A DNA stretch of 51,861 bases, taken from the NCBI GenBank assembly GCA_022560025.1, contig JAFISE010000199.1, positions 1-51,861 of the forward strand. The letters run 5' to 3'. The position numbers and the translations under genes are program-made. Under the pieces are notes generated by a model. That model did not search any database, was not told where the DNA came from, and was given only the letters and a program-made list of their open reading frames with translations. Shown here piece by piece: positions 42,301-51,861 of this stretch (its first letter is position 1; every line of letters begins with the position of its first letter). This DNA comes from Stagonosporopsis chrysanthemi. Its lineage: Eukaryota; Ascomycota; Dothideomycetes; Pleosporales; Didymellaceae.

Positions 42301-43667
42301 CCCTTGCTCATACCATCCCAAGCCTTGAAGGTCTCGTCGTACAGCTTCTTCTCGCCCTTCGTGATGGCCCAAGGAATAGTCGCGTTGCCAGTGAGTCCAC
42401 TGGTCGTGTGGTTGCCCGCATCTCTTCCAGTCTGGGGCATCATGCGCCCTGCTAGAGCTTCAATGTTGGGAAGACCGGTAGAGGGCGTGTTGACAAGACC
42501 CCATTGGCCGGGCATGCCAGTGGGCTGCGCGTTGAGAGGTGCCATTCCAGTCTGCTGAGGAACCAAGTTGCCACCACCGAAGCCGGTGGGCATTGGCGGC
42601 ATTGGAGGAAGCGGGCCAGTGTATCCGCCTGCCATGCCTTGGCCGAAGCCGGTCTGCTGCGGCTGCATGCCCATATTCTGCGCGCCATATCCGGTCGGCT
42701 GGGGCGCCAAAGACGACAGCAATTGACTGTTCGATGGCTGTGGCTGCGGCTGCTGGATCGTGGGGGGCGCGTTGAACGAGGGCGCGTTGCTTGCCGGGGT
42801 CGGGCGATTTGGTTGGTTGTCGGCGATGTTGAAGGAAATGATGTCGACCATGCTCGACACTTCATTCTTGACGCGATCAGGCAGAGCATTCGGAAGGTCC
42901 TTGCCAGTCAACTTCAGATTGCAGAGATACATGGCGAGTGCAAACTCAGGAAAGAGAAGCTGTCCTGATTTGGTGGTGTCGGACAGAGTCCAGATGTGGC
43001 CGAGTGCATCTCCTGGGAGCTTCGACCGCAAGAGCAAGTCTCGTGCCTGGTCTCCGGACAAAGCCGAGCCATCACCTACAGCAGACTTGAACAGCTGCTC
43101 GAACTTGGCCTGGTCTTGCGCCGTGATGAACGACAACCGTATGCTGGGGATCTTGCTGCCCGACTTGGCCGGCACGGGCGGCGGCACAGAAGACGAGGGT
43201 CCGCGGAAAGATTCGGCCATGGCAGACGAAGTCATGCCCGTGGGCTGAGGCCTCTGCGGCTGCGCTGGTAGTTGCTGCTGCTCCTGTTGCGGGGCGCCGG
43301 TCTGAAAGGGCTGTTGTGGCGGAGCTTGCTGGAAGCCCTGGTTCTGTTGCTGTTGGCCAGGGAAGCCAGTGAACTGCGACTGCAGCTGCTGAGGCTGCTG
43401 TCCAAAGCCCGTCTGCTGGGGCTGCTGCTGTCCGAAGCCCTGCGGGTTCCCCGGGTAGCCTGTGAACTGCTGCTGCATTGGCTGCATTTGGTTGCCTCCG
43501 AAGCCCGTCTGCTGCGGCTGCACACCGAAACCCGTCTGTTGAGGCTGGAAGCCCTGCTGCTGGCCGAACTGCTGCTGCTGCTGCTGTTGCTGTTGGCCAT
43601 ACGGAGGCTGCGACGGACCGCGAGCGCTCTGCCCACCCCCTAAGAAGCTGTTCGACCCAGAAAACAT
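39394..43667 (-). CDS. pan1: PAN1, actin/endocytosis regulatory scaffold
   Basis: Two exons, 43667-40480 and 40429-39394, giving 1407 aa; the 50-nt intron (GTAAGT to GACAG) joins KRLE to DEERRQEDEL. Domain order: Gln-rich N-terminus with QPQQTGFG repeats (1-150), EH domain 1 (about 176-270), Pro/Gln linker, EH domain 2 (about 430-520), a long central coiled coil, a second coiled coil rich in Glu/Arg/Lys, then a C-terminal Pro-rich tract (PPPPPGPPPPPMGGPPPPP) and a WH2-like end (PDRGALLGQIQAGRGLRKV). Motifs fitting the Ark/Prk kinase consensus LxxQxTG are at 320-326 and 378-384. Pan1 links endocytic adaptors to Arp2/3 actin assembly at cortical patches. A head-to-head 78-aa gene shares its promoter. 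Confidence 0.96.
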
Positions 43668-43915
43668 GGTGTGCGAGCGGTCGCGGGTCGATTATGCAAC
43701 TCAGGTGTTGCGCATGCGAGGAATTAGTGAAGGAACGAGAGGGGGCGCGCGCGAATCGGTGAGGAGTGGGTGATGTGTAAGAGACTAGGTTGCGAGCTGT
43801 TGCTACCCGTGGACTCCAGTTCACGCTAGGGGAATGACGCAGCCTAGCTTGGGCTCGAAGCGCGTGCTTGGAACGACTGCAACAGCAACAGCAACAGACC
43901 TGCACCTCAGTCACA
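43668..43915. promoter_or_regulatory. Compact divergent promoter, PAN1 / coiled-coil gene
   Basis: 248 bp between the two start codons, with no TATA element evident. It must carry both promoters and leaders. A CAACAG repeat lies just before the plus-strand ATG. Confidence 0.6.
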
Positions 43916-44204
43916 ATGTCGCACGACCAGAACGGAGCGCCGGCGCCGAATGCTGAGGCCGACTTTGCTGCAGTAGGCGGCTCCACGAGAGACTGTGTTC
44001 GACAGCCCCTGACAGCTATTACAGGCAATGAAGGAGCTCGCTCGGGGCGAACAGACCGCCTCGGCGTTGGAATCACACCTCGACTCGCTGGAGAAGAAGA
44101 TCGAAGAGCTGCTGGCACAGGCTGAGAAGGCCGAGAAGGACATACAGACCGATGCGCCCACAACCAACAAGCCAAGTTCCCAGGAACCAAGCAAGAGCTC
44201 ATGA
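43916..44204 (+). CDS. Small coiled-coil protein, unknown function
   Basis: Two exons, 43916-43972 and 44025-44204, giving 78 aa. The 52-nt intron (GTAGGC to TTACAG) joins ADFAA to AMKELARGEQ. Residues about 20-57 form a clear amphipathic coiled coil (TASALESHLDSLEKKIEELL), ending in a Ser/Thr/Lys-rich tail. The unspliced first frame runs into a different, unlikely sequence, which supports the splice. No family is recognised; size and coiled coil would suit a subunit of a small oligomeric complex. It lies head-to-head with PAN1. Confidence 0.68.
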
Positions 44205-44538
44205 GGGCGTATTCGTGAATGAAGCATAGCTAGCAGCTTCTTGCGTTGCTAAAGAAACGGGATGTAGGCACGCTCGACGACTCTCGTTGCATACATCGCC
44301 CAGGAGGTAACCGGATTATCCTAGAAGTTCATTCCCCAGAAGACGATGTAGTCCTCGAAGTAATTATCAGATTTTAAGGCGTGCACGCAACATCTTTGCA
44401 TGCCTCCACTGCTTTGCTTGCAGCGCTACGGCGTCCTTCCTCACTAACAACAATCTGTTGGAAGGATCACACCAACATTCAGAACAGCACACCTTTGTCT
44501 ACATGGGTATCTATATACTCGCGCCCTGACGAATCCAT
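44205..44538. other. Convergent intergenic spacer
   Basis: 334 bp between the coiled-coil and MRI1 stop codons. Nothing further is seen. Confidence 0.5.
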
Positions 44539-45763
44539 CTACAAGCCTCCAATCGTCGAGGGCTTCACCTCCGAGCCCTCCGTTTGGAAAGCCTGCTCCA
44601 AGTGGAAGACACCCTTGCTGTCCTTCTCAAACACACCCACCTCGGTGATGATGCCGTCAATAAGGTCGGCAGGGGTAACGTCGAATGCAGGGTTCCACAC
44701 GTTGATGCCGTTCGCTGCGATGCTGACCGTTTCCACGACTGCAAGATCCAAGTTGACTCCGTCGTGACGGGGCCCCTTCACAAGAGTGACTTCTCTGCCA
44801 GGCCGCTCTTCGATGACAATGTCAGCTCCGGACTTGGTCTGCAGGTCGATGGTCGTCCTTGGTGCAGCGACAAGGAACTTCACTCCGTGGTGCTTTGCAA
44901 GGATTGCGAGCGAGTAAGTGCCAATCTTGTTAGCAGTATCACCATTCGCAGCGACACGGTCGGCACCGACGACGATACCGGCGATGTTCTCGCTGCCGCC
45001 TCGCAATCGAAGGAGCGCCGCGGCCATGGAATCCGTGACTAGAGTTGCGGGGATCTGATCGTGTACCAATTCGAAAGCAGTCAGTCTCGAGCCCTGGTTG
45101 TATGGGCGGGTTTCCGAGCAGAAGGCATGCTTCAGTGACCCGCTGGAGTGCAAGGATCGAATCACGCCCAGAGCAGTTCCGTAACCCGCAGTTGCAAGTG
45201 ATCTGACAAGGTCAGCAGCAAACCTCACATGCAAGAGCGTGAACATACCCAGTGTTGCAATGCGTCAACATGCTCACCGGCCCCTTCTTGCCAGCCTCTG
45301 TGTTCTTCACAATCCACTCTGCGCCATGCTTGCCAATGTTCTCGTTGTCGCTCACATCATCAACGAGCATCTGCTCAGCGGCTGTGACGTACGCCTCCCT
45401 CACAGAGTCGCCGCTAGCTCCACTCTTTGCAGCCGCCTCGTTAGTGATCTTCCTCAGCTTGCCTGCCGCATCTGCGAGATTCACAGCGGTTGGTCGGCTG
45501 GTGACCAAGTAGTCCAGCTTTTCTGTAATGAAGACCTGTACTTCCTCCGCCACCGACGAGAGCTTCATGTTTGTGAGTTCAACCGCCAGCGCAAGAGCGG
45601 CGACGATCGCGATAGCTGGTGCTCCGCGCGTTCGCATCTCCTTGATTGCATGCCATGCATCGGTGCTGGAGTAGACGTGGTCATATTCTTCAGCGTGAGG
45701 CAGTTTGAGCTGGTCGAGGATCTCAAGCTGTCCCCGGGTGTACTTGATTGCCTGGAGCACCAT
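44539..45763 (-). CDS. mri1: Methylthioribose-1-phosphate isomerase (Mri1/MtnA)
   Basis: Two exons, 45763-45249 and 45202-44539, giving 392 aa. The 46-nt intron joins HCNTG to SLATAGYGTALGV. The family belongs to the eIF2B-alpha/beta/delta fold. Signatures are RTRGAPAIAIVAAL, MLTHCNTGSLATAGYGTALG, the catalytic Cys in FCSETRPYNQGSRLTAFEL and the catalytic Asp in GADRVAANGDTANKIGTY. It isomerises methylthioribose-1-phosphate to methylthioribulose-1-phosphate in the methionine salvage pathway, in the cytosol. The start is the ATG at 45763 (MVLQAIKYTRG); the frame extends upstream only to a GTG. It is divergent from the aldo/keto reductase. Confidence 0.95.
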
Positions 45764-46252
45764 GTTATCGGGCTTGAAGTTGTTGCAATGGTGTTTGCTG
45801 GGCAGAAAATTCAAGATGGTGAGCTTTCCGCTCGCGACAACACAACACGCGGGGTGCGCCGCCCCACTTCCAGCTTGATGGAGGGGCAGCAACCATCTTA
45901 CACCAAACACCGAGCATAGCTCCACAGAACCTCATTGAGGTCTTTTGTAGAACTTTTAGTCGTTGAACCCTCCTGAGGATGTTTTCGAGCACTCACGCAC
46001 AAGTCAAGCCCATTTGTTTGACCCACAGTCGAGCTCCGAGAGCTCCAGTACAATGACATCAGGACTACCTAGACAAGCGCCTGGTATGCACAAGGCGGCG
46101 GTTAGAGCCGCCAGGACAGGAACAGTCTGCTCGCTCTGCATCTCCATCTCATGTTCACTCTCCCTAGACGAATCAGTTTGTCACGTCCTGCCACCTCATC
46201 CACCCGTCGTCCATCTCCTTCCTCTCCCACCATCACAACAAACACCTCCACC
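45764..46252. promoter_or_regulatory. Divergent region, MRI1 / aldo-keto reductase
   Basis: 489 bp between the chosen starts. The last 100 bp are C/T-rich and contain an upstream in-frame ATG at 46151 for the reductase. Confidence 0.55.
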
Positions 46253-47169
46253 ATGTCGAAGCTCAGCCTAACCTCGACCCTCCCCCTGCCCAACTCCCCA
46301 CACAGAATCCCCCAGCTCGGCTTCGGCGTCTACCTATCCCCGCCCGAAACATGCGTCAAGTCGTGCCTCACGGCGCTGCAAGCCGGGTACCGCCACATCG
46401 ACACGGCGCAGTACTACGCCAACGAGGCGCAGGTCGGGCAGGCGCTGCGCGAATCCGGCCTCAAGCGCGAGGACGTGTACCTGACGACCAAGATCCTCAG
46501 CCCGGGACCCGACGTCGAAACCACGTATGCAGGCGTGCTCGAGAGCGTGGAGAAGCTCGCGGGCAAGGACGGCTACGTCGACCTGTTCCTGATCCACAGC
46601 CCCAACGCGGGCGCCGAGAAGCGCAGGCTCATGTGGCTGGCGCTGGAGCAGGCCAAGGCGGCGGGCAAGGCGCGCGACATCGGCGTCAGCAACTACGGCA
46701 TCGGGCACATGGAGGAGATCAAGAAGATTGGCACCGTGTGGCCCCCGGCCGTCAACCAGATCGAGGTGCGTCTTTCTGCCGCTGCGGCGAAAACATCGTC
46801 CACCATGTGGATGAATCGCTGACCCGTCCGCAGCTGCACCCGTGGTGCCAGCAAAAAGACGCTGTGGCCTACTGCCAGGCCAACAACATCGTCGTCGAAG
46901 CGTACTGCCCGCTCGTGCGCAACCAGAAAGCCGCCGACGCAACGCTGCAGGGCATCGCGGCCAAGCACGGCGTCAGCGACGCGCAGGTGCTGGTGCGGTG
47001 GAGTCTGCAGCGCGGGTTTGTGCCGCTGCCCAAGAGCGACACGCCAGCGCGCATCGAGAAGAACGCCGCGCTGTACGGGTTCGAGCTAGATGGCGAGGAC
47101 ATGGCGAAGCTGGATGGGCTGGACCAGGCGGGAGAGGGCGCGCTGGTGCAGGCGGTCAGCAACGAGTAG
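46253..47169 (+). CDS. Aldo/keto reductase
   Basis: Two exons, 46253-46765 and 46834-47169, giving 282 aa; the 68-nt intron (GTGCGT to CGCAG) joins VNQIE to LHPWCQQKDAV. The catalytic tetrad is complete: Asp50 and Tyr55 in HIDTAQYYANE, Lys80 in LTTKILS and His115 in FLIHSPN. Also seen are the AKR signature ARDIGVSNYGIGHMEEI and the cofactor segment VPLPKSDTPARIEKN. It reduces carbonyls with NADPH; the substrate is unknown. The ATG at 46253 sits in CCACCATGTC. An in-frame ATG at 46151 would add 34 residues without any acidic residue, possibly a mitochondrial presequence, so dual products are possible. It converges on CYM1. Confidence 0.9.
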
Positions 47170-47228
47170 GGGTGGACGAGCACTGTGCGTGGACAACACG
47201 GACACGGCCCAGAGACTTTGACATGGAT

Positions 47229-47291
47229 GAATTGAATTGAATCGAATTGGATCGAATTGAATCGAATCGCACTGAATTGAATTGAATTGAA
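47229..47291. repeat. Pentanucleotide repeat (ATTGA/ATCGA)
   Basis: Imperfect array of about 12 units alternating ATTGA, ATCGA and ATTGG, just after the reductase stop codon and probably in its 3' untranslated region. Confidence 0.85.
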
Positions 47292-47664
47292 CAGACTCAA
47301 CCCGCATGCGCATCTCACGCATCCCACCCCATCCCAAAACACGTCTATGTACCCCCCCACCTAGCCCACGCGAGAAGAATCTCACTCGCGCAGGTCTGAA
47401 AAAAAGGGGGATCCCCGCCCCGACCCACGAGTCCCCTCCCCCGTCCTCGCTTGACGCTGAGAAAGTGGGGGGAGGCAAGGGGTGAGGTGGCAGGATTGCT
47501 CTTGCGCTTGGTAGCCCGCCCCCCTTGTGAGAGGGGGGGGGGGAGGGGCCGGACAGACAGGAGGCCATGGGGGAGCGGCGCGACGTCTGTGGTGTGTAGG
47601 TGCGCTGTGTGTGTGTGTGTAGTGTTTTGGTGGTGGAGCGGAGGGGGGTTGGGTTTTTGTTGTT

Positions 47665-47690
47665 GGGGCAGGTGAGGGTGAGGGTGAGGG
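47665..47690 (+). repeat. G-quadruplex motif in a GGTGAG tandem array
   Basis: Four G runs: GGGG, then GGG three times, with loops CAGGTGA, TGA and TGA; this meets the usual G3-loop(1-7) rule. It is in the convergent spacer, about 170 bp from the CYM1 stop. Confidence 0.75.
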
Positions 47691-47860
47691 TGAGGTGAAA
47701 GAGAGTGAAGTGAAGGAGGGGTGGTGAGGAGGGGGAAAGGTGCCAAACGGCTAGAGAGAAAAGCATCTATTAGCGCGTGTAGAGCGCCGGTAATGCTGGG
47801 TCAGGTACAGGATATACATACACTCGTTCGTACATACAGGAGCGGACAATGCGTGCGAGA

Positions 47861-50800
47861 TCACGCCGCGGCGGCTGTGGCAGCAGCATCAGACGGCTCG
47901 CCCTGCGCCTGCTCGATCTTCTCCGCCATGCCCAGATCCCTAAACTGCCACCCCTCCTCTGCATCTACCCAGTCCTTCTTTTCGCCCAGCACGGCCAGAT
48001 TCGCCTCGCCCGCCCGCTGGACCAAGAATTCGTCAGCCACACGCTGGACCTGCTCGGCGGTGGTGTCGAGCAGCCTCTCTCTCCGTTCCTGGAGCATCTG
48101 GTCCGTAATGCCAGAGAGGAAAAGCCGCATGCCCTCGCGACTCACGCTCTGCGGGGCGTCGTACCCCTGGAAGGCGCTCAGTTTCGCCTCCTCGAGATCC
48201 TGCGCGCTCCACGCCCGGTCGCGCGCCCACGCACCCGCCTCGCGCATCACCCGCATGCTGTTCACCGGGTTGGGGTCGCGGTACGAGTACATGCCGAACA
48301 CGCCGCCGAGACCGCGCGCATAGGCGCCGCCGCCGTACGCACCTCCCTTCTCGCGGATCTCAGGATGCAGCGACTTGAAAGTAAGCAGCTTGGCGAGGAT
48401 CTCGAGGGGAGCGCCGGCGGGGTCGACATAGGGGACTGTCTTGACCGCGCGGGCAGAGTAGTAGACTTGGTAGGGAAGGGGGAAGAAGGACTTTGCGTTG
48501 CGGGGGTAGGTGTTTTGCTGGGAGGTCTGGGGGACGGCGACGGATCGCGGGAGCGAGGTGAGGAAGCGGGAGAGGGCGTCTTGGTTGGGGGTTGCCGACT
48601 CCGGGCTGCAGTTTAGGGCTACGCGGAGGGAAGAGGAGTTGGCGATGACGAAGGATTGGATGGCTTTGAGCTTGTGGATGACGTCTGTGAGGGAGTCGAG
48701 GGAGGCGAGACGTGTGGTCAGCGTCACTTGGGTGAGGCCGCCGGTTTGCTCTGCAAGACGTCCGACGGGGGTGATGCCGGCCTCGGCATATCGCATGGCG
48801 TACGAGTGGCCGGATGATGCGATGTTGTTGACGGCGCCGCTCGACGAGGCTTGGAGGAGCTCTCTAATCTTCTTCTCTGCTTCGGGGCTCTCAAAGTCTG
48901 TCTCCTGTAGAATTGTGCGCAGGAGTTCGTACATGTCAGGGATGTTACGGTCAAAGGCATAGCCTGAGAACGCAATGCCTTCCTCGTACGAGTCGAGTGA
49001 GAGCGGCGACTGGTTGGAGTGGTAGCCAACAGAAATGCCTCCCGTCTTGAGCTTGATCAGCTCTTCCAGCTGCTCCATGGTCTTGTTCTTGGTGCCCAGG
49101 CGCATGAGAGCGTCTGTGAAAAGAGGGATAAGCTCTCTCAGCTCGTCTGGCAGGTTCTCCAATCGGTGTACCGCGCGGAAGTATGTGAGGCCGTTTGTCG
49201 GGGCCTCGCGCCACTGGACCTTGACGTCGCCGATGCTGGTGTGGCGAAGGGGCTTGGTCTCCTTCTCGCGTGGGATATCCCTGACGTGCACGGTAGGTAA
49301 GCAGCTGAGATCCTCGGTTCTGGCCTTCTCTTGTACTTCAAGCAACTCCAGCTCGCGCTTCTCGAGGTACTTTTGAGCCTCCTCTTCGCTTGCAAACTTG
49401 CTTGTAGTCTCGGCAATCTTCTGTGCCAGTCGCTGGCTCTCTTCGTCGACGAGCTCTTGGCTGAAAGTCTCGGATGGCTTCATGGTGAATGTGAGGGTGT
49501 TTTCGGTGAGCAGGTACTTCTCGATCAGACTCTCCAAGTAGTCGCCTTCGGCGTACTTGTTCTGGAAAGCATCGACAGTCTCCTGCCACGCGAGCGCGTC
49601 CATGGGGTCGATGCCGTTGAACCAGCTGGGCTTCAGCCTCTGCATGATGCCCATACCAAAGTTGGCGGTCTTGTGCTTCAGCGACAGTTCCAGCTGGTGG
49701 AGGATGCCGTTGACTTTGATCTTGTCGAACCCGTTCTGTCGCGACTCGTGGAACGTCTTGATGATGGCTTCCCTGACCTTGGGCACATCCTCGGCCTTGA
49801 CGGCGTCCAGTCCAACCGAAAAGACACCTCTCCGCCCGGCGCTGTCGTAGCCGGTGTTGGCACTAAAGTCGGCACCGAGACCGGACTCGATGAGGTTGCG
49901 ATACAGCGGCGATCCGTAACCGTTCATCAACAGACTGCTGAGGACACCGAGCGCGAAGTTCTCCACGGCATCGGCGGTGTCGCCCATCAACCACGTGACC
50001 GACGTCTTGTACTGCTTGTCCTGAGGTACCAGTGGGTCGAGGGGGCCGGGGACAGTGACCTCCTTGGGGCTGTTCAGCTCGATGGGTGCCTTGACCTCCT
50101 GATCCACCTTGATCTTGTCGAAGCTGCTCAGCCGTTCGTTCACTTCCTTCAGGTGGTCGACCAGAGGCATGTCGCCGTACGTCAGGATCTTGGCGTTGCT
50201 CGGGTGGTAGTGGTCGGCGTGGAACTTGCGCAGCTGCTCCCAGGTCAGGTCGGTGATCTTCTGAGGGTCGCCGCCAGAGTTGTTGATGGCCGGGAAGAGG
50301 TGGTCCTGGAAGCGGGCGTAGAACAGATAGCTTGCGTCCGACGTCTGGCCTTTCATCTCGTTGTACACGACGCCCTTGAACACCAGCTTCTTTGCGGCCG
50401 GGTCGTCCGTGTCGGCGGCCAGGGGGTTCTCGGGCCCAATGCGCCAGCCTTCCTGGGTGAAGTCATTCTCCTTGAGCAGCGGGTTCAGGGTGGCATCGAG
50501 GTAGACGGACATGAGGTTCTGGAAGTCCTGGGCGTTGGTGGTGGCGAAGGGGTATGCGGTGTGGTCGGGGAAGGTCCAGGCGTTCATGAAGTTGGAGAGC
50601 GAGCGCGGCAGCATCTTGAAGAAGGGGTCGCGGATGGGGTACCTGGCGGGGGTCAGCGACTGCAGATGCGGCAGGCCAGCGGCTGCCTACTTCTCGCTGC
50701 CACACAGCGTCGTGTGCTCGAGGATGTGGGGCACGCCCGTGTCGTCGGGGGGGTTCGTCTTGAAGCCGATGGAGAAGCAGTTGTTGGCATCGTCGCGGGC

Positions 50801-51040
50801 AATGTGCAGGTACTCGGCGCCCGTCTTGTCGTGCTGCAGGTGCAGCGCCGTCAGCTCCAGCTCGGGCACCTGCTTGACGCGCTTCAGCGTGAAGCCGTGC
50901 AGCTGCTCGCCGACGCGCGGGAAGTTGGCGACGTCGGTGACGGTGGCGGCGGCGGCGGCGGCATAGCCTCGTGCGGCGACGTGCGGCGGTCGCAGCAGAC
51001 TCGTCGGCGTCCGGCGCGGCAGGCGGGCGGATCGCAGCAT
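47861..51040 (-). CDS. cym1: Mitochondrial presequence protease CYM1 (PreP, M16C)
   Basis: Two exons, 51040-50691 and 50642-47861, giving 1043 aa. The 48-nt intron joins LCGSEK to YPIRDPFFKML. The presequence (MLRSARLPRRTPTSLLRPPH) is Arg-rich without acidic residues. The inverted zinc motif HxxEH is at residues 105-109 (HILEH), followed by the family block FMNAWTFPDHTAYPFATTN. The rest fits the four-domain M16C clamshell, with a C-terminal block PEIREKGGAYGGGAYARG. PreP degrades cleaved presequences and other short peptides in the mitochondrial matrix or intermembrane space. The start ATG at 51040 begins the presequence; the frame upstream continues into GC-rich DNA with no better start. Confidence 0.96.
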
Positions 51041-51242
51041 GCTGGCGGTGGTGGTGGTGCTGTCTGCTGTCGCGGCGCGCGCTGTCTGAAATGTCAACCG
51101 GCCATGACGATGCTCGCGCCTCCGACGCCGACCGATTCGCCTGGCGTGGGCGGCCAGACGCGCATTACTAAGCTGCCAGACGGCGCGGCAGCGAGCAGGC
51201 GCTGCAGGCCGCCGGAGCAGGGCGCGCAGAGGCTGGCCAGCG

Positions 51243-51278
51243 GGCGGAGGGCACGGCGGAGGGCACGGCGGAGGGCAC
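51243..51278. repeat. 12-bp tandem repeat x 3
   Basis: Three exact copies of GGCGGAGGGCAC about 200-240 bp upstream of the CYM1 ATG. Confidence 0.92.
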
Positions 51279-51315
51279 TGGGCGCAGGGCCGCAGCGTGC
51301 GCGTGTCTGTCGCTG

Positions 51316-51351
51316 GCGCAGAGCAGCGCAGAGCAGCGCAGCGCAGCGCAT
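51316..51351. repeat. GCGCAGAGCA / GCGCA tandem repeat
   Basis: Two copies of GCGCAGAGCA followed by shorter GCGCA units, next to the 12-bp repeat. Confidence 0.8.
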
Positions 51352-51464
51352 CGCACGAGCGTGGGCGCATTGCACGCACTGCACTGTGCAGGAAGAGCTT
51401 GTCCCGAGCGGACTAACGACTTTGACGGCCGTCGGCCCCCTCATCGTCGCCAGAGCACGGCGAC

Positions 51465-51495
51465 CACGAGACACGAGACACGAGACACGAGACAC
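51465..51495. repeat. 7-bp tandem repeat CACGAGA, 4.4 copies
   Basis: Four exact copies of CACGAGA plus CAC, about 430 bp upstream of CYM1. Confidence 0.92.
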
Positions 51496-51861
51496 TGCCC
51501 AATCCCCACTTGCCCCCCAGGCGCGGCCGCCCACCTGTACAGCACCACGGTATACAGTGCAGAGCGACGACACGGCCTGCCTCCACCGCGCCTGCGCCTG
51601 CACCCGGACTCGCTGTGCGCTGCGTGCACCCCGACGGCTGCTGCGACGGCTGCTGCGACCGCCACGGCCACGGCAAAGGCGCCCCGCGCCCTGTGAAGAG
51701 CTGCGATCCGCCATTGAGACGCCCGTCGCGCACGCCTGCCGCCCGTAGACGACGGTAGAGCGGCCGCAGCCGCGAGAGAGCACCGTCCCATGGCCACCGC
51801 CGCCCAACACCGCGCGCCGCCCGCCCCGTCCCACCCGCACCCTGCCTCGAGTCGCAGCGCC

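Larger units (their letters stand above)
47170..47860. other. Convergent spacer rich in simple repeats
   Basis: 691 bp between the reductase and CYM1 stops. It holds pentanucleotide repeats, poly-C and poly-G runs, a (GT)n tract near 47610-47620 and a GGTGAG array with a canonical G-quadruplex pattern. No gene is recognised. Confidence 0.6.
51041..51861. other. GC-rich repeat-bearing region upstream of CYM1
   Basis: 821 bp to the window edge. Long frames on both strands are by-products of high GC and repeats; no conserved protein is seen. It contains three short tandem arrays and should include the CYM1 promoter. Confidence 0.5.

Noticed and set aside
49331..51748. 805-codon plus-strand frame antisense to CYM1
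   Set aside because: It mirrors the CYM1 coding frame in GC-rich DNA and is rich in Val/Leu/Gly without domains, while CYM1 on the other strand has a full set of catalytic and family motifs.

Overview
The window reads as nuclear DNA of a filamentous ascomycete (Pezizomycotina). Genes are spaced one per 1-3 kb on both strands. Most carry one to three short introns of about 46-84 nt with GTANGT-type donors and CTAAC/CTAAT-like branch points. The protein set is typical of that group: a Zn2Cys6 regulator, major facilitator (MFS) sugar and drug transporters, PAN1, CYM1 and an FAD monooxygenase. I cannot fix the class or genus from sequence alone. No virus, intact transposon, CRISPR array or prokaryotic element is visible.

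Layout. 0-8.5 kb: a CSA/Rad28-like WD40 repair protein, a low-complexity conserved hypothetical protein, a METTL21-type lysine methyltransferase and a salicylate-hydroxylase-like monooxygenase, then a 2 kb gap. 8.5-16.4 kb: a Zn2Cys6 transcription factor, a small MARVEL-like four-helix membrane protein, an aldehyde dehydrogenase and a 125-aa SAP-domain protein. 16.5-22.3 kb: a GH2 beta-galactosidase and an MFS lactose-permease-like transporter, divergent across an 870-bp shared promoter. 23-24 kb: a Pro/Ser-rich protein of unknown function, then a 3.4 kb gene-poor stretch. 27.5-34.2 kb: an amino-acid permease, a tRNA-Gly(UCC), phosphomannomutase and an iron-type alcohol dehydrogenase. 34.7-38.2 kb: a small mitochondrial membrane protein resembling Ina17, divergent from a YSY6/RAMP4 gene whose first exon is only the ATG, then a DHA1 drug/polyamine transporter. 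39.4-51.9 kb: PAN1, a 78-aa coiled-coil protein sharing PAN1's 248-bp promoter, methylthioribose-1-phosphate isomerase, an aldo/keto reductase and the mitochondrial presequence protease CYM1, followed by a GC-rich, repeat-rich upstream region.

How genes work together. The clearest functional unit is the beta-galactosidase/permease pair: uptake of a beta-galactoside followed by intracellular hydrolysis, with a CGG-N11-CCG site and two GGCTAA motifs between them. The rest is mainly housekeeping genes mixed with accessory catabolic and transport genes. Splice models were derived by hand. Each multi-exon model keeps frame from ATG to stop and joins at conserved motifs, but none has been tested against RNA.

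Most notable observations: the lactose-type pair and its promoter, a stop-free 60-nt intron hidden inside the transcription factor, the ATG-only exon of YSY6, two unassigned small proteins in head-to-head pairs, and several tandem-repeat clusters next to start codons or in convergent spacers.
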